The notes under the pieces: model-generated | The model's database searches: none | The model's input: only the letters and a program-made list of their open reading frames with translations | Told to the model about the DNA's origin: nothing | Shown: positions 1 to 6,725 of the stretch, in pieces | Position numbering within the stretch: the stretch's first letter is position 1 | How the letters are laid out: each line of letters starts with the position of its first letter | Program-made: the position numbers and the translations under genes | Assembly (NCBI GenBank): GCA_029240955.1 | Contig: JARDZH010000088.1 | Span: 1 to 7,114 of the forward strand | DNA length: 7,114 bases | Origin: Pseudomonas sp. | GTDB taxonomy: Bacteria > Pseudomonadota > Gammaproteobacteria > Pseudomonadales > Pseudomonadaceae | Direction of reading: 5' to 3'

Positions 1-1581
1 CCCTTCGAGCGGCAGATGGATGACATCCTCGCTCTCATCGTGTGCCTTGGGCAGGTTCAGGCTGATCCAGAATTCCGAGCCTTGCCCCGGCGTGCTTTCG
101 ACACCGATCTCGCCGCCCATCTGCTCGACCAGACGCTTGGAAATCACCAGCCCGAGCCCGGTGCCGCCCGGCTGACGCGCGAGTGAGTTGTCCGCCTGAC
201 TGAACGCTTGGAACAGCGCACGCACATCCTGAGTAGAAAGCCCGATGCCGGTGTCCTGCACGCTGATGCGCAGTTGCGCGTAATCCTTGGTCTCGTCCTC
301 CAGCATGGCCCGAGCGACGATGGTGCCCTGGCGGGTGAACTTGATGGCGTTGCTGACCAGATTGGTCAGAATCTGCTTGAGCCGCAGCGGGTCGCCGATC
401 AGCGCCAGTGGCGTGTCGCGATACACCAGGCTGACCAGCTCCAGCTGCTTGGCATGGGCGGCGGGGGCCAGAATCGTCAGGGTGTCCTGCAACAGATCGC
501 GCAGGTTGAACGGAATGCTGTCGAGCACCAGCTTGCCAGCCTCGATCTTCGAGAAGTCGAGAATCTCGTTGATGATGCTCAACAGGCTGTCGGCGGACTT
601 CTCGATAGTGTTCAAGTAATCGAGCTGGCGCGGTGACAGTTCGCTTTTCTGCAACAAGTGAGTGAAGCCGAGGATGCCGTTCAACGGCGTGCGGATTTCA
701 TGGCTCATGTTGGCCAGGAACTCGGACTTGATGCGACTGGCTTCCAGCGCTTCCTTGCGTGCCATGTCCAGCTCGATGTTCTGGATTTCGATGGTTTCCA
801 GATTCTGCCGCACGTCTTCGGTGGCCTGATCGATGCTCAGTTGCAGTTCTTCCTGGGCATTCTGCAACGAAGCCGCCATGCGGTTGATCCCGGACGCCAG
901 TTCATCCAGTTCGCGGCTGCCAAGCGGCGGCAGCCGGGTCGCCAGATTGCCGTCCTTGAGCTGCGACACCGCTTGCCGGATGCGGCTCAGCGGCTCGTTG
1001 ATCGTGCGGCTCATGCGTATCGCAAGAATGGCCGTCAACAGCAGGCCGGTGGCGATCAGCAGCAGGCTGGCGAACAGGCTCCGATAGCCGCGCAGCAAGG
1101 TGCCGTTGTGGGAAATCTCCAGATCCACCCAGCCCAGCAGCACATTGGCTTCGTCGGCCACGATCGGCCCGGTCAGGTGGCGTTGATGGCCGAACACCGG
1201 CAGCAAATAGCGCGTGGCATCGTTGCCCGAACTGCTGAGCAGCTGCGACCCGCTGCCGATCGGCGACGGGCTGATCATGCTCGGCCCGGCGTGGGCGAGC
1301 ATGCTGCGGTCGATATCCAGAAACGAGACGGCACGTACGTCCGACTGTTCCAGTGTCTGCGACGCAATGCGGCTGAGCAGCACCCGGTCTTTTTTGCCCA
1401 GCGATGCGGCCGACAGCGGGGCCAGTTCCTGCGCGATCATTTCCCCGCGCTGAAACAGCTGGCCCTGCAACTCGCACAGCTGCGTCCAGGTGAAATAACT
1501 ACCCAGCACCAGCGCCATCAGGCTGGCGGGAAGAATGGTCAGCAGCAGTACGCGGCCTTTAATGCCCAGCTTGTTCAGCAC
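1..1581 (-). CDS. gacS: Hybrid sensor histidine kinase GacS (LemA/BarA family), N-terminal 527 residues, cut by the window edge
   Basis: GacS is the inner-membrane kinase that passes phosphate to the regulator GacA, which in Pseudomonas drives the RsmY/RsmZ small RNAs and so secondary metabolism, biofilm and virulence (established). Read from GTG at 1581-1579, the frame is open to base 1 without a stop. Visible order: short basic N-terminus, membrane segment about residues 11-30, periplasmic region about 31-167, second membrane segment about 168-188, HAMP to about 240, a probable coiled linker, then HisKA with [11 protein letters not shown] and phospho-acceptor His294. The ATPase domain follows, with N box around Asn411, DTGIG at 443-447 and GGTGLGL at 472-478. 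Pseudomonas GacS proteins are about 910-920 residues, so the receiver and Hpt domains are missing only because the window ends. The gene is divergent from cysM, as its orthologue barA is divergent from rlmD-relA in E. coli. Identification is secure. Confidence 0.96.
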   Translation of the reverse strand, partial: MLNKLGIKGRVLLLTILPASLMALVLGSYFTWTQLCELQGQLFQRGEMIAQELAPLSAASLGKKDRVLLSRIASQTLEQSDVRAVSFLDIDRSMLAHAGPSMISPSPIGSGSQLLSSSGNDATRYLLPVFGHQRHLTGPIVADEANVLLGWVDLEISHNGTLLRGYRSLFASLLLIATGLLLTAILAIRMSRTINEPLSRIRQAVSQLKDGNLATRLPPLGSRELDELASGINRMAASLQNAQEELQLSIDQATEDVRQNLETIEIQNIELDMARKEALEASRIKSEFLANMSHEIRTPLNGILGFTHLLQKSELSPRQLDYLNTIEKSADSLLSIINEILDFSKIEAGKLVLDSIPFNLRDLLQDTLTILAPAAHAKQLELVSLVYRDTPLALIGDPLRLKQILTNLVSNAIKFTRQGTIVARAMLEDETKDYAQLRISVQDTGIGLSTQDVRALFQAFSQADNSLARQPGGTGLGLVISKRLVEQMGGEIGVESTPGQGSEFWISLNLPKAHDESEDVIHLPLEG

Positions 1582-1588
1582 GCTTTGT

Positions 1589-1593
1589 CTCCT
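1589..1593 (-). promoter_or_regulatory. Ribosome binding site supporting a GTG start for gacS
   Basis: On the minus strand AGGAG stands 7 bases before the GTG at 1581-1579. No ATG in this frame lies near it, and the protein read from the GTG begins [10 protein letters not shown], the expected GacS N-terminus. The Shine-Dalgarno site therefore decides the GTG start. Confidence 0.8.
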
Positions 1594-1688
1594 GGAACCC
1601 AAGCCTTATGGTCCCAGGCAGACTGCGCCGCTGGCCACATATAAGAGTAGGCCGCAGTTTAGCCATTCCTGGCAAACAAATGGACATT

Positions 1689-1721
1689 GCGCCGCTTATG
1701 CTCTTTGGGCATAAGTCGCGC
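1689..1721. repeat. Imperfect inverted repeat in the gacS-cysM divergent intergenic region
   Basis: CTTATGC at 1695-1701 and GCATAAG at 1709-1715 are perfect 7-base arms around a 7-base loop. The symmetry continues outside as GCGC (1689-1692) against GCGC (1718-1721), with two non-matching positions between. The arms are therefore 13 bases with 11 matches. No T-run follows, so it is not an obvious terminator. It lies between the two divergent starts and could be an operator for a dimeric regulator or a structured part of the gacS leader. The regulator is unknown. In the rest of 1582-1794 I find only the weak cysM -10 listed separately and no convincing gacS promoter. Confidence 0.5.
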
Positions 1722-1755
1722 ACTTTGCGTGATATGGGCTGGCGGCGTTTGCCGG

Positions 1756-1761
1756 TATGAT
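1756..1761 (+). promoter_or_regulatory. Candidate -10 element for cysM
   Basis: TATGAT matches the sigma-70 -10 consensus at five of six bases and would start transcription near 1768, about 27 bases before the cysM ATG. No good -35 stands at 16-18 bases upstream; TTTGCG at 1724-1729 is too far. A weak or activator-dependent promoter is possible. This is inference. Confidence 0.3.
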
Positions 1762-1794
1762 AGGCGCCCCCGCAGACTGGATCGCGAATACGCC

Positions 1795-2697
1795 ATGACC
1801 CTGCAGTATCCGACAATTGCCGATTGCATCGGCAACACCCCGCTCGTGCGCCTGCAGCGCATGGGTGGAGACACCAGCAATACTCTCCTGCTCAAGCTCG
1901 AAGGTAACAATCCGGCCGGCTCGGTGAAGGACCGCCCGGCGCTGTCGATGATCCTGCGTGCCGAAGCACGCGGTCAGATCCTGCCCGGCGATACGCTGAT
2001 CGAAGCGACCTCGGGCAACACCGGCATTGCGCTGGCGATGGTCGCTGCGATCAAGGGCTACCGCATGATTCTGATCATGCCCGACAACTCCAGCGCCGAA
2101 CGCAAGGCGGCGATGACCGCTTATGGCGCCGAGCTGATTCTGGTCAGCAAGGAAGAGGGCATGGAAGGTGCCCGCGATCTGGCCGAGCGCATGCAGGCCG
2201 AAGGCCGTGGCAAGGTGCTCGACCAGTTCGCCAACGGGGACAACCCCGAAGCGCACTACGGTTCGACCGGCCCGGAAATCTGGCAGCAGACCGGCGGCAG
2301 CATCACGCACTTCGTCAGCTCCATGGGCACCACCGGCACCATCATGGGCACGTCGCGCTATCTGAAAGAACAGAACCCCAACGTGCAGATCGTCGGTCTG
2401 CAGCCGATGGAAGGCGCCTCGATTCCCGGCATCCGTCGCTGGCCGCACGAATATTTGCCGCGTATCTATCAGGCCGACCGCGTCGACCGCATTCTGGACA
2501 TGGGCCAGACCGAAGCCGAAGACACCATGCGCCGTCTGGCCCGCGAAGAAGGCATCTTCTGCGGCGTGTCCTCGGGCGGTTCGGTGGCCGGCATGTTGCG
2601 CCTGTCCCGTGAAGTCGAGAACGCGGTCATCGTGGCCATCATCTGTGACCGAGGCGACCGCTACCTGTCGACCGGCGTTTACGACGCGCCCAACTGA
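1795..2697 (+). CDS. cysM: Cysteine synthase B (O-acetylserine sulfhydrylase B)
   Basis: PLP enzyme that makes L-cysteine from O-acetylserine and sulfide; the CysM isoform can also use thiosulfate (family knowledge). The 300-residue protein starts [20 protein letters not shown], which fits the family start; an upstream in-frame ATG at 1687 would add 36 residues unlike the family. Visible landmarks are the PLP lysine Lys45 in AGSVKDRP, the substrate loop TSGNTG at 72-77 and the phosphate-binding GTTGT at 178-182. CysM rather than CysK is shown by the [13 protein letters not shown] stretch, [10 protein letters not shown] and the C-terminal [13 protein letters not shown]. No strong Shine-Dalgarno site precedes the ATG. 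It is the first gene of a probable cysM-rlmD transcript, since its TGA shares a base with the next ATG. E. coli has no cysM at this locus. Confidence 0.96.
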   Translation: MTLQYPTIADCIGNTPLVRLQRMGGDTSNTLLLKLEGNNPAGSVKDRPALSMILRAEARGQILPGDTLIEATSGNTGIALAMVAAIKGYRMILIMPDNSSAERKAAMTAYGAELILVSKEEGMEGARDLAERMQAEGRGKVLDQFANGDNPEAHYGSTGPEIWQQTGGSITHFVSSMGTTGTIMGTSRYLKEQNPNVQIVGLQPMEGASIPGIRRWPHEYLPRIYQADRVDRILDMGQTEAEDTMRRLAREEGIFCGVSSGGSVAGMLRLSREVENAVIVAIICDRGDRYLSTGVYDAPN

Positions 2698-4052
2698 TGG
2701 CCAAGCACGAAAGAGGGCTGCGCTTCCAGCCTGCCGGAGGCGTGAAGAGCGCCCAGATTCCGACCGGCAAGAAGCAGCGCCTGACGATCGAGCGGCTGTC
2801 CAACGACGGCCGCGGCATTGCCTTTTTCGAGGGCAAGACCTGGTTCGTGGCCGGCGCACTGGCCGGCGAAGAGGTCGAAGCGCGGGTGCTGAACGCTCGC
2901 GGCAAAGTGGTGGAGGCCCGCGCCGAACGGATCCTGCAGACCAGCGCCATGCGCCGGCCAGCGGCCTGCATGCACTTTGGCCGCTGCGGTGGCTGCAGCG
3001 TGCAGCACATGCCCCATGACGAACAGCTTGCACTCAAACAGCGCATGCTGGCGGATCAATTGCTGCGGGTCGCGAACGTCGAACCCGAGCAATGGGCTGC
3101 CCCGCTGACCGGTCCCGAACTGGGTTACCGCCGTCGCGCGCGGGTGGCGGTGCGCTGGGACGCCAAGGCTAAAAAGCTGGAAGTGGGCTTCCGCGCCATC
3201 GCCAGTCAGGACATCGTCGGCATCGAAGAGTGTCCGGTGCTGGTACAGCCCTTGCAACCGATCATGGAAGCGCTGCCCGGCATGCTGAAAACCTTCAGCA
3301 AGCCGCAGGTGCTCGGTCATGTCGAGTTGTTCCGCGGCACATCGACCGCAGTGCTGGTGCGTCATACCGCAGCGCTGGCCGATGCGGACCTGACATTGCT
3401 GCAGGCTTTCTGCAGCGTGCATCAGGCGCAGCTCTGGCTGCAGGGCGAAGGCGAGCCGCAACCGGCGGACCTGACGCAGACGCTGGGCTATCGTCTGGAA
3501 CCCTGGGATCTGGAGCTGGCCTGGCGTCCGGGCGATTTCATTCAGGTCAACGCGGCGGTCAACGACGCGATGATCGAGCAGGCGCTGGACTGGCTTGCAC
3601 CGACGGCTGAAGAGCGGGTTATGGACCTGTTCTGTGGCCTGGGCAATTTCGCCTTGCCGCTGGCGCGGCAGGCAAAGGATGTGGTGGCAGTCGAAGGCGT
3701 TGCGACCATGGTCGAACGTGCAGCCGCCAACGCATTCAGCAATGATCTGCACAATGTACAGTTTCATCAGGCGGATCTGTCCCAGCCGCTGACCAACGCG
3801 GGCTGGGCCGTCGAAGGATTTTCTGCGGTGCTCCTGGACCCGCCGCGTGACGGCGCTTACGAGGTGGTTCGCCAGATCGCGAAGTCAGGCGCCGGACGGC
3901 TGCTTTATGTTTCATGCAACCCGGCAACTTTGGCTCGCGACACGGTCGAATTGGTCAGACAGGGCTACCGATTAAAACGCGCCGGAATACTCGACATGTT
4001 TCCTCAGACGGCGCATGTCGAGGCGATGGCTTTATTTGAAATGAGTAAGTGA
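2697..4052 (+). CDS. rlmD: 23S rRNA (uracil-1939-C5)-methyltransferase RlmD (formerly RumA)
   Basis: SAM-dependent enzyme that makes 5-methyluridine at position 1939 of 23S rRNA (E. coli numbering, family knowledge). The 451-residue protein is close to the E. coli length of about 433. In order: an N-terminal TRAM domain for RNA binding at about 22-82; iron-sulfur cluster cysteines Cys91, Cys97, Cys100 and Cys179; the SAM motif [14 protein letters not shown] at 310-323 with Glu333 in AVEG; DPPRDG at 381-386; the catalytic nucleophile Cys407 in [10 protein letters not shown]; and Glu442 in HVEAM as the likely base. The four cluster cysteines separate it from TrmA. The ATG overlaps the cysM stop as TGATG and has no Shine-Dalgarno site of its own, which suggests translation by reinitiation after cysM. 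All key residues are present. Confidence 0.96.
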   Translation: MAKHERGLRFQPAGGVKSAQIPTGKKQRLTIERLSNDGRGIAFFEGKTWFVAGALAGEEVEARVLNARGKVVEARAERILQTSAMRRPAACMHFGRCGGCSVQHMPHDEQLALKQRMLADQLLRVANVEPEQWAAPLTGPELGYRRRARVAVRWDAKAKKLEVGFRAIASQDIVGIEECPVLVQPLQPIMEALPGMLKTFSKPQVLGHVELFRGTSTAVLVRHTAALADADLTLLQAFCSVHQAQLWLQGEGEPQPADLTQTLGYRLEPWDLELAWRPGDFIQVNAAVNDAMIEQALDWLAPTAEERVMDLFCGLGNFALPLARQAKDVVAVEGVATMVERAAANAFSNDLHNVQFHQADLSQPLTNAGWAVEGFSAVLLDPPRDGAYEVVRQIAKSGAGRLLYVSCNPATLARDTVELVRQGYRLKRAGILDMFPQTAHVEAMALFEMSK

Positions 4053-4081
4053 GCCGCGGTTCATTGGATCGAACCGGCGGC
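4053..4081 (+). terminator. GC-rich hairpin directly after rlmD, possible terminator without a T-run
   Basis: CGGTTC (4057-4062) pairs with GAACCG (4071-4076) around an 8-base loop. The stem continues as GCCG (4053-4056) against CGGC (4078-4081) past a one-base bulge at 4077. The position just after the rlmD TGA suits a terminator, but no T-tract follows, so it may instead protect the mRNA 3' end or mean nothing. Confidence 0.3.
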
Positions 4082-4083
4082 GC

Positions 4084-4109
4084 AGAGGGTGCCATTGTAA
4101 ATACCCTCT
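4084..4109. repeat. Short inverted repeat resembling the fused ends of the adjacent palindromic element
   Basis: AGAGGGT at 4084-4090 and ACCCTCT at 4103-4109 form perfect 7-base arms around a 12-base loop. The left eight bases (AGAGGGTG) equal the left end of the element at 4111-4253. The rest, CCATTGTAAATACCCTCT, differs from that element's right end, CCATTTTGTAAACACCCTCT, by two missing T and one substitution. It looks like a copy that lost its whole interior. It is one base away from the full element. Confidence 0.45.
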
Positions 4110-4110
4110 C

Positions 4111-4253
4111 AGAGGGTGTTTACAAAATAGGCGAACGAAGGCAAGACAAGGCGAAATCGCTCGAAAAAGCGGAGTTTACATTGAGTAAATGAGCATTTTG
4201 AGAGCGATTTCAACGCCGTATTGCCGAGTGCAGCCATTTTGTAAACACCCTCT
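4111..4253. repeat. 143-base palindromic element, MITE-like, upstream of relA
   Basis: The outer 18 bases, AGAGGGTGTTTACAAAAT (4111-4128), are perfectly repeated in inverse orientation at 4236-4253. A second perfect 10-base pair lies inside, GAAATCGCTC (4153-4162) against GAGCGATTTC (4202-4211), and weaker pairing continues to a centre near 4180 with TTTAC against GTAAA. The whole unit can fold into one long imperfect hairpin. GC content, counted by hand, is about 45 percent, well below the neighbouring genes. TCA stands on both sides of the 141-base core 4112-4252, a possible target duplication. It encodes no plausible protein. These traits fit a non-autonomous mobile element moved by a transposase encoded elsewhere. 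My impression that similar units recur in P. syringae genomes is memory, not a search result. Confidence 0.65.
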
Positions 4254-4284
4254 CACATGGAGTCTCATTTAATCCGACCCGCCC

Positions 4285-4324
4285 GCGAACGCCGGTCCTT
4301 GCTTGCCCGGCAAGTGGCGTTCGC
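4285..4324 (+). other. Stem-loop in the relA leader
   Basis: GCGAACGCC (4285-4293) and GGCGTTCGC (4316-4324) are perfect 9-base arms. Inside them CTTGC (4298-4302) pairs with GCAAG (4310-4314) around a 7-base loop. It ends 57 bases before the relA ATG and is not followed by a T-run, so it is not a standard terminator. It may be a structured 5' leader if transcription starts upstream, or a degraded REP-like unit. Confidence 0.45.
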
Positions 4325-4381
4325 AGAGAAGGCTGGCGACTGAAGGCGCTATTCATCGCGCCGTAGGGAAAGGTAAGCAAC

Positions 4382-6622
4382 ATGGTACAGGTGAGAGCAC
4401 ACCAGCCGATAAACACAGACGGCAGTATCAATCTCGATGCCTGGCTCGATCATATCGTCAGCGTCGATCTGATCCTGGACCGCAAGGCCATGAAAGAGGC
4501 CTGCGAATTCGCCCGGGATGCGGAGAAGAAGGACAACGCCGGCAAGAGTCACTGGGCCGAAGGCACTTCCTGCTTCCAGACGGGGCTGGAAATCGCCGAG
4601 ATCCTGGCTGACCTGAAGCTGGATCAGGACTCGCTGGTTGCAGCGGTCATTTACCGTGGCGTCCGCGAAGGGCACATCGCGCTGGCGGACGTCGAGCAGC
4701 GTTTCGGTGCCACCGTCGCCAAGCTGATCGACGGCGTGCTGCGCATGGCGGCGATCAGTGCCAGCCTCAGCCCGCGCCATTCCATGGTGCTGGGCAGTCA
4801 GGCGCAGGTGGAAAACCTGCGCAAGATGCTGGTTGCCATGGTCGATGACGTGCGCGTTGCGCTGATCAAGCTGGCCGAGCGCACCTGCGCGATTCGAGCG
4901 GTCAAGAACGCCGACGACGAAAAGCGCAACCGCGTGGCCCGTGAAGTCTTCGATATCTACGCGCCGCTGGCTCATCGTCTGGGGATCGGGCATATCAAAT
5001 GGGAGCTGGAGGACTTGTCCTTCCGTTACCTGGAGCCTGAGCAATACAAACAGATTGCCAAGCTGCTGCATGAGCGCCGCCTCGATCGCGAGCGCTTCAT
5101 CACCGACGTGATGTCCCAGCTCGACAACGAGCTGCAGGCCACTGGCGTCAAGGCCGACATCAGCGGCCGTGCCAAACACATCTATTCGATCTGGCGCAAA
5201 ATGCAGCGCAAGGGTCTGGCGTTCAGCCAGATCTACGACGTGCGTGCGGTGCGTGTGCTGGTCCCGGAAATGCGCGACTGCTACACCGCGCTGGGCATCG
5301 TGCATACCTTGTGGCGGCACATTCCCAAAGAGTTCGACGACTACATCGCCAACCCCAAGGAAAACGGTTACCGCTCTCTGCACACGGCGGTTATCGGTCC
5401 GGAAGGCAAAGTGCTGGAAGTGCAGATTCGCACCCACGCCATGCACGAAGAGGCCGAACTGGGCGTCTGCGCCCACTGGCGCTACAAAGGCACCGACGTC
5501 AAATCCAGCTCCAACCATTACGAAGAGAAGATTTCCTGGCTGCGTCAGGTCCTCGAATGGCATGAAGAACTGGGCGATATCGGCGGCCTTGCCGAGCAGT
5601 TGCGCGTGGATATCGAACCGGATCGGGTTTACGTCTTCACGCCTGACGGCCACGCCATCGACCTGCCCAAAGGCGCCACGCCGCTGGACTTCGCGTATCG
5701 GGTGCACACCGAGATCGGCCACAACTGCCGTGGCGCGAAGATCAACGGCCGCATCGTGCCGCTCAACTACAGCCTGCAGACCGGCGAACAGGTCGAGATC
5801 ATCACCAGCAAGCAGGGCACGCCCAGCCGCGACTGGCTGAACTCCAACCTGGGTTACATCACCACGTCCCGGGCGCGGGCCAAGATCGTTCACTGGTTCA
5901 AGCTCCAGGCGCGCGATCAGAACGTCGCTGCGGGCAAGAGCCTGCTGGAACGCGAGCTGGCGCGAGTGGCGCTGCCACAGGTCGACTTCGAGAAGCTGGC
6001 CGACAAAGCCAACTACAAGACGGCCGAAGACATGTTCGCGGCGCTCGGCGCGGGCGACTTGCGCCTGACGCAACTGGTGAATCTTGCCCAGCAGCAGGTC
6101 GAGCCGGACCGTCTCAACGAAGTCGAGCTGATCCCGCGCAAGGCCACGGGTTACAAGCCGGGCAAGCGTGGCGACATCCAGATTCAGGGCGTGGGCAACC
6201 TCATGACCCAGATCGCGGGTTGCTGCCAGCCGCTGCCGGGCGACGCGATTGTCGGTTACATCACCCAAGGGCGCGGCGTCACCATCCACCGTCAGGACTG
6301 CGCTTCGGTGCTGCAACTGGCCGGGCGCGAGCCGGAGCGGATCATTCAGGTCAGCTGGGGGCCGGTGCCGGTGCTCACCTATCCGGTGGACATCATCATT
6401 CGTGCCTACGACCGCTCAGGGTTGCTGCGTGACGTCACCCAGGTCCTGCTCAACGAGCGGATCAACGTTCTGGCGGTGAACACCCGCTCGAACAAGGAAG
6501 ACAACACCGCGCTGATGTCGCTGACCATCGAGATTCCAGGCCTTGAAGCCCTGGGCCGGTTGCTGGGGCGGATCTCCCAACTGCCGAATATCATCGAGAC
6601 CCGGCGTAACAGAACCCCATGA
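4382..6622 (+). CDS. relA: (p)ppGpp synthetase RelA (GTP pyrophosphokinase, synthetase-only)
   Basis: Ribosome-associated enzyme that moves pyrophosphate from ATP to GTP or GDP when uncharged tRNA enters the A site, starting the stringent response (established). The 746-residue length nearly equals E. coli RelA (744). Residues about 50-200 are the hydrolase-like domain, but its HD motif is lost: VIYRGVRE stands at 89-96 where bifunctional enzymes have HDVVED. The synthetase domain (about 230-370) has YDVRAVRVL and the acidic EFDD at 317-320, typical of RelA rather than SpoT. The TGS domain (about 412-475) starts RVYVFTPDG. Later come the zinc-finger residues Cys614, Cys615, His636 and Cys640 and a C-terminal ACT domain (about 668-740) with DRSGLLRDV. 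The ATG at 4382 follows AAAGGTAAG and gives the family N-terminus MVQVRAH. SpoT must be encoded elsewhere. The gene is intact. Confidence 0.97.
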   Translation: MVQVRAHQPINTDGSINLDAWLDHIVSVDLILDRKAMKEACEFARDAEKKDNAGKSHWAEGTSCFQTGLEIAEILADLKLDQDSLVAAVIYRGVREGHIALADVEQRFGATVAKLIDGVLRMAAISASLSPRHSMVLGSQAQVENLRKMLVAMVDDVRVALIKLAERTCAIRAVKNADDEKRNRVAREVFDIYAPLAHRLGIGHIKWELEDLSFRYLEPEQYKQIAKLLHERRLDRERFITDVMSQLDNELQATGVKADISGRAKHIYSIWRKMQRKGLAFSQIYDVRAVRVLVPEMRDCYTALGIVHTLWRHIPKEFDDYIANPKENGYRSLHTAVIGPEGKVLEVQIRTHAMHEEAELGVCAHWRYKGTDVKSSSNHYEEKISWLRQVLEWHEELGDIGGLAEQLRVDIEPDRVYVFTPDGHAIDLPKGATPLDFAYRVHTEIGHNCRGAKINGRIVPLNYSLQTGEQVEIITSKQGTPSRDWLNSNLGYITTSRARAKIVHWFKLQARDQNVAAGKSLLERELARVALPQVDFEKLADKANYKTAEDMFAALGAGDLRLTQLVNLAQQQVEPDRLNEVELIPRKATGYKPGKRGDIQIQGVGNLMTQIAGCCQPLPGDAIVGYITQGRGVTIHRQDCASVLQLAGREPERIIQVSWGPVPVLTYPVDIIIRAYDRSGLLRDVTQVLLNERINVLAVNTRSNKEDNTALMSLTIEIPGLEALGRLLGRISQLPNIIETRRNRTP

Positions 6623-6625
6623 ACA

Positions 6626-6715
6626 TGTAGGAGCCAGCTCGCTGGCGAGATGCCGTTTCGGACGCTACATCTGTTGCGTCTGGACCGGCCTCTCGCCAGC
6701 AAGCTGGCTCCTACA
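6626..6715. repeat. REP doublet (REPIN) between relA and mazG
   Basis: Two 25-base REP units face each other: 6626-6650 forward and 6691-6715 inverted, identical at 24 of 25 positions. Each starts TGTAGGAGCC in its own orientation and holds a short hairpin, GCCAGC-TC-GCTGGC on the left and GCCAGC-AA-GCTGGC on the right. The 40-base middle pairs further through GCCG/CGGC (6652-6655 with 6686-6689) and GACGC/GCGTC (6661-6665 with 6676-6680), so the unit can fold as one long hairpin. This is the layout of Pseudomonas REPINs, which RAYT transposases are thought to move; no RAYT gene is in the window. It begins 4 bases after the relA stop and ends on the mazG ribosome-binding site. Confidence 0.88.
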
Positions 6716-6719
6716 GGAG
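6715..6719 (+). promoter_or_regulatory. Ribosome binding site of mazG, touching the REPIN
   Basis: AGGAG lies 6 bases before the mazG ATG at 6726. Its first base is the last base of the right REP arm, so folding of the REPIN in a relA-mazG transcript would place a long stem directly against the ribosome-binding site. Confidence 0.75.
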
Positions 6720-6725
6720 CAACCC

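Larger units (their letters stand above)
4053..4381. other. rlmD-relA intergenic region, rich in inverted repeats
   Basis: This 329-base stretch has no credible gene. From left to right it holds a hairpin directly after the rlmD stop, a 26-base inverted repeat, a 143-base palindromic element and the relA leader hairpin, all listed separately. TTTAAT at 4268-4273 matches a -10 element at five of six bases but lacks a good -35 at normal spacing, so no relA promoter is called. The hairpins suggest that relA has its own promoter here or downstream (inference). AGG at 4371-4373 sits 8 bases before the relA ATG and is the likely ribosome-binding site. Confidence 0.7.

Noticed and set aside
658..1644. 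A 328-codon plus-strand open frame across the gacS region
   Set aside because: It is antisense to gacS, whose minus-strand frame carries all expected kinase motifs.
1687..1794. A 36-residue N-terminal extension of cysM from an upstream ATG
   Set aside because: The extension is unlike the CysM family, it spans the inverted repeat and the -10 candidate, and the ATG at 1795 gives the normal N-terminus.
1696..3767. Overlapping minus-strand open frames of 445 and 362 codons across cysM and rlmD
   Set aside because: They are antisense shadows of cysM and rlmD, with low-complexity composition rich in His, Gln, Arg and Ala and no recognisable domain.
4236..4260. Right end of the palindromic element as a rho-independent terminator
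   Set aside because: The stem is followed by CTCACATGG rather than a T-run, and the terminal arms lie over 100 bases apart.
4189..4272. A 27-codon ATG open frame inside and after the palindromic element
   Set aside because: It has no ribosome-binding site, consists mostly of the element's inverted-repeat sequence, and has no recognisable protein features.
4268..4273. TTTAAT as a relA -10 box, with TTGTAA (4239-4244) from the element end as -35
   Set aside because: The spacing is 23 bases, well outside the usual 16-19, so the pair is not a credible sigma-70 promoter.
4349..6316. A 655-codon open frame on the minus strand across relA
   Set aside because: It lies opposite the clearly identified relA frame, its translation resembles no family I know, and long antisense frames are expected in GC-rich Pseudomonas genes.
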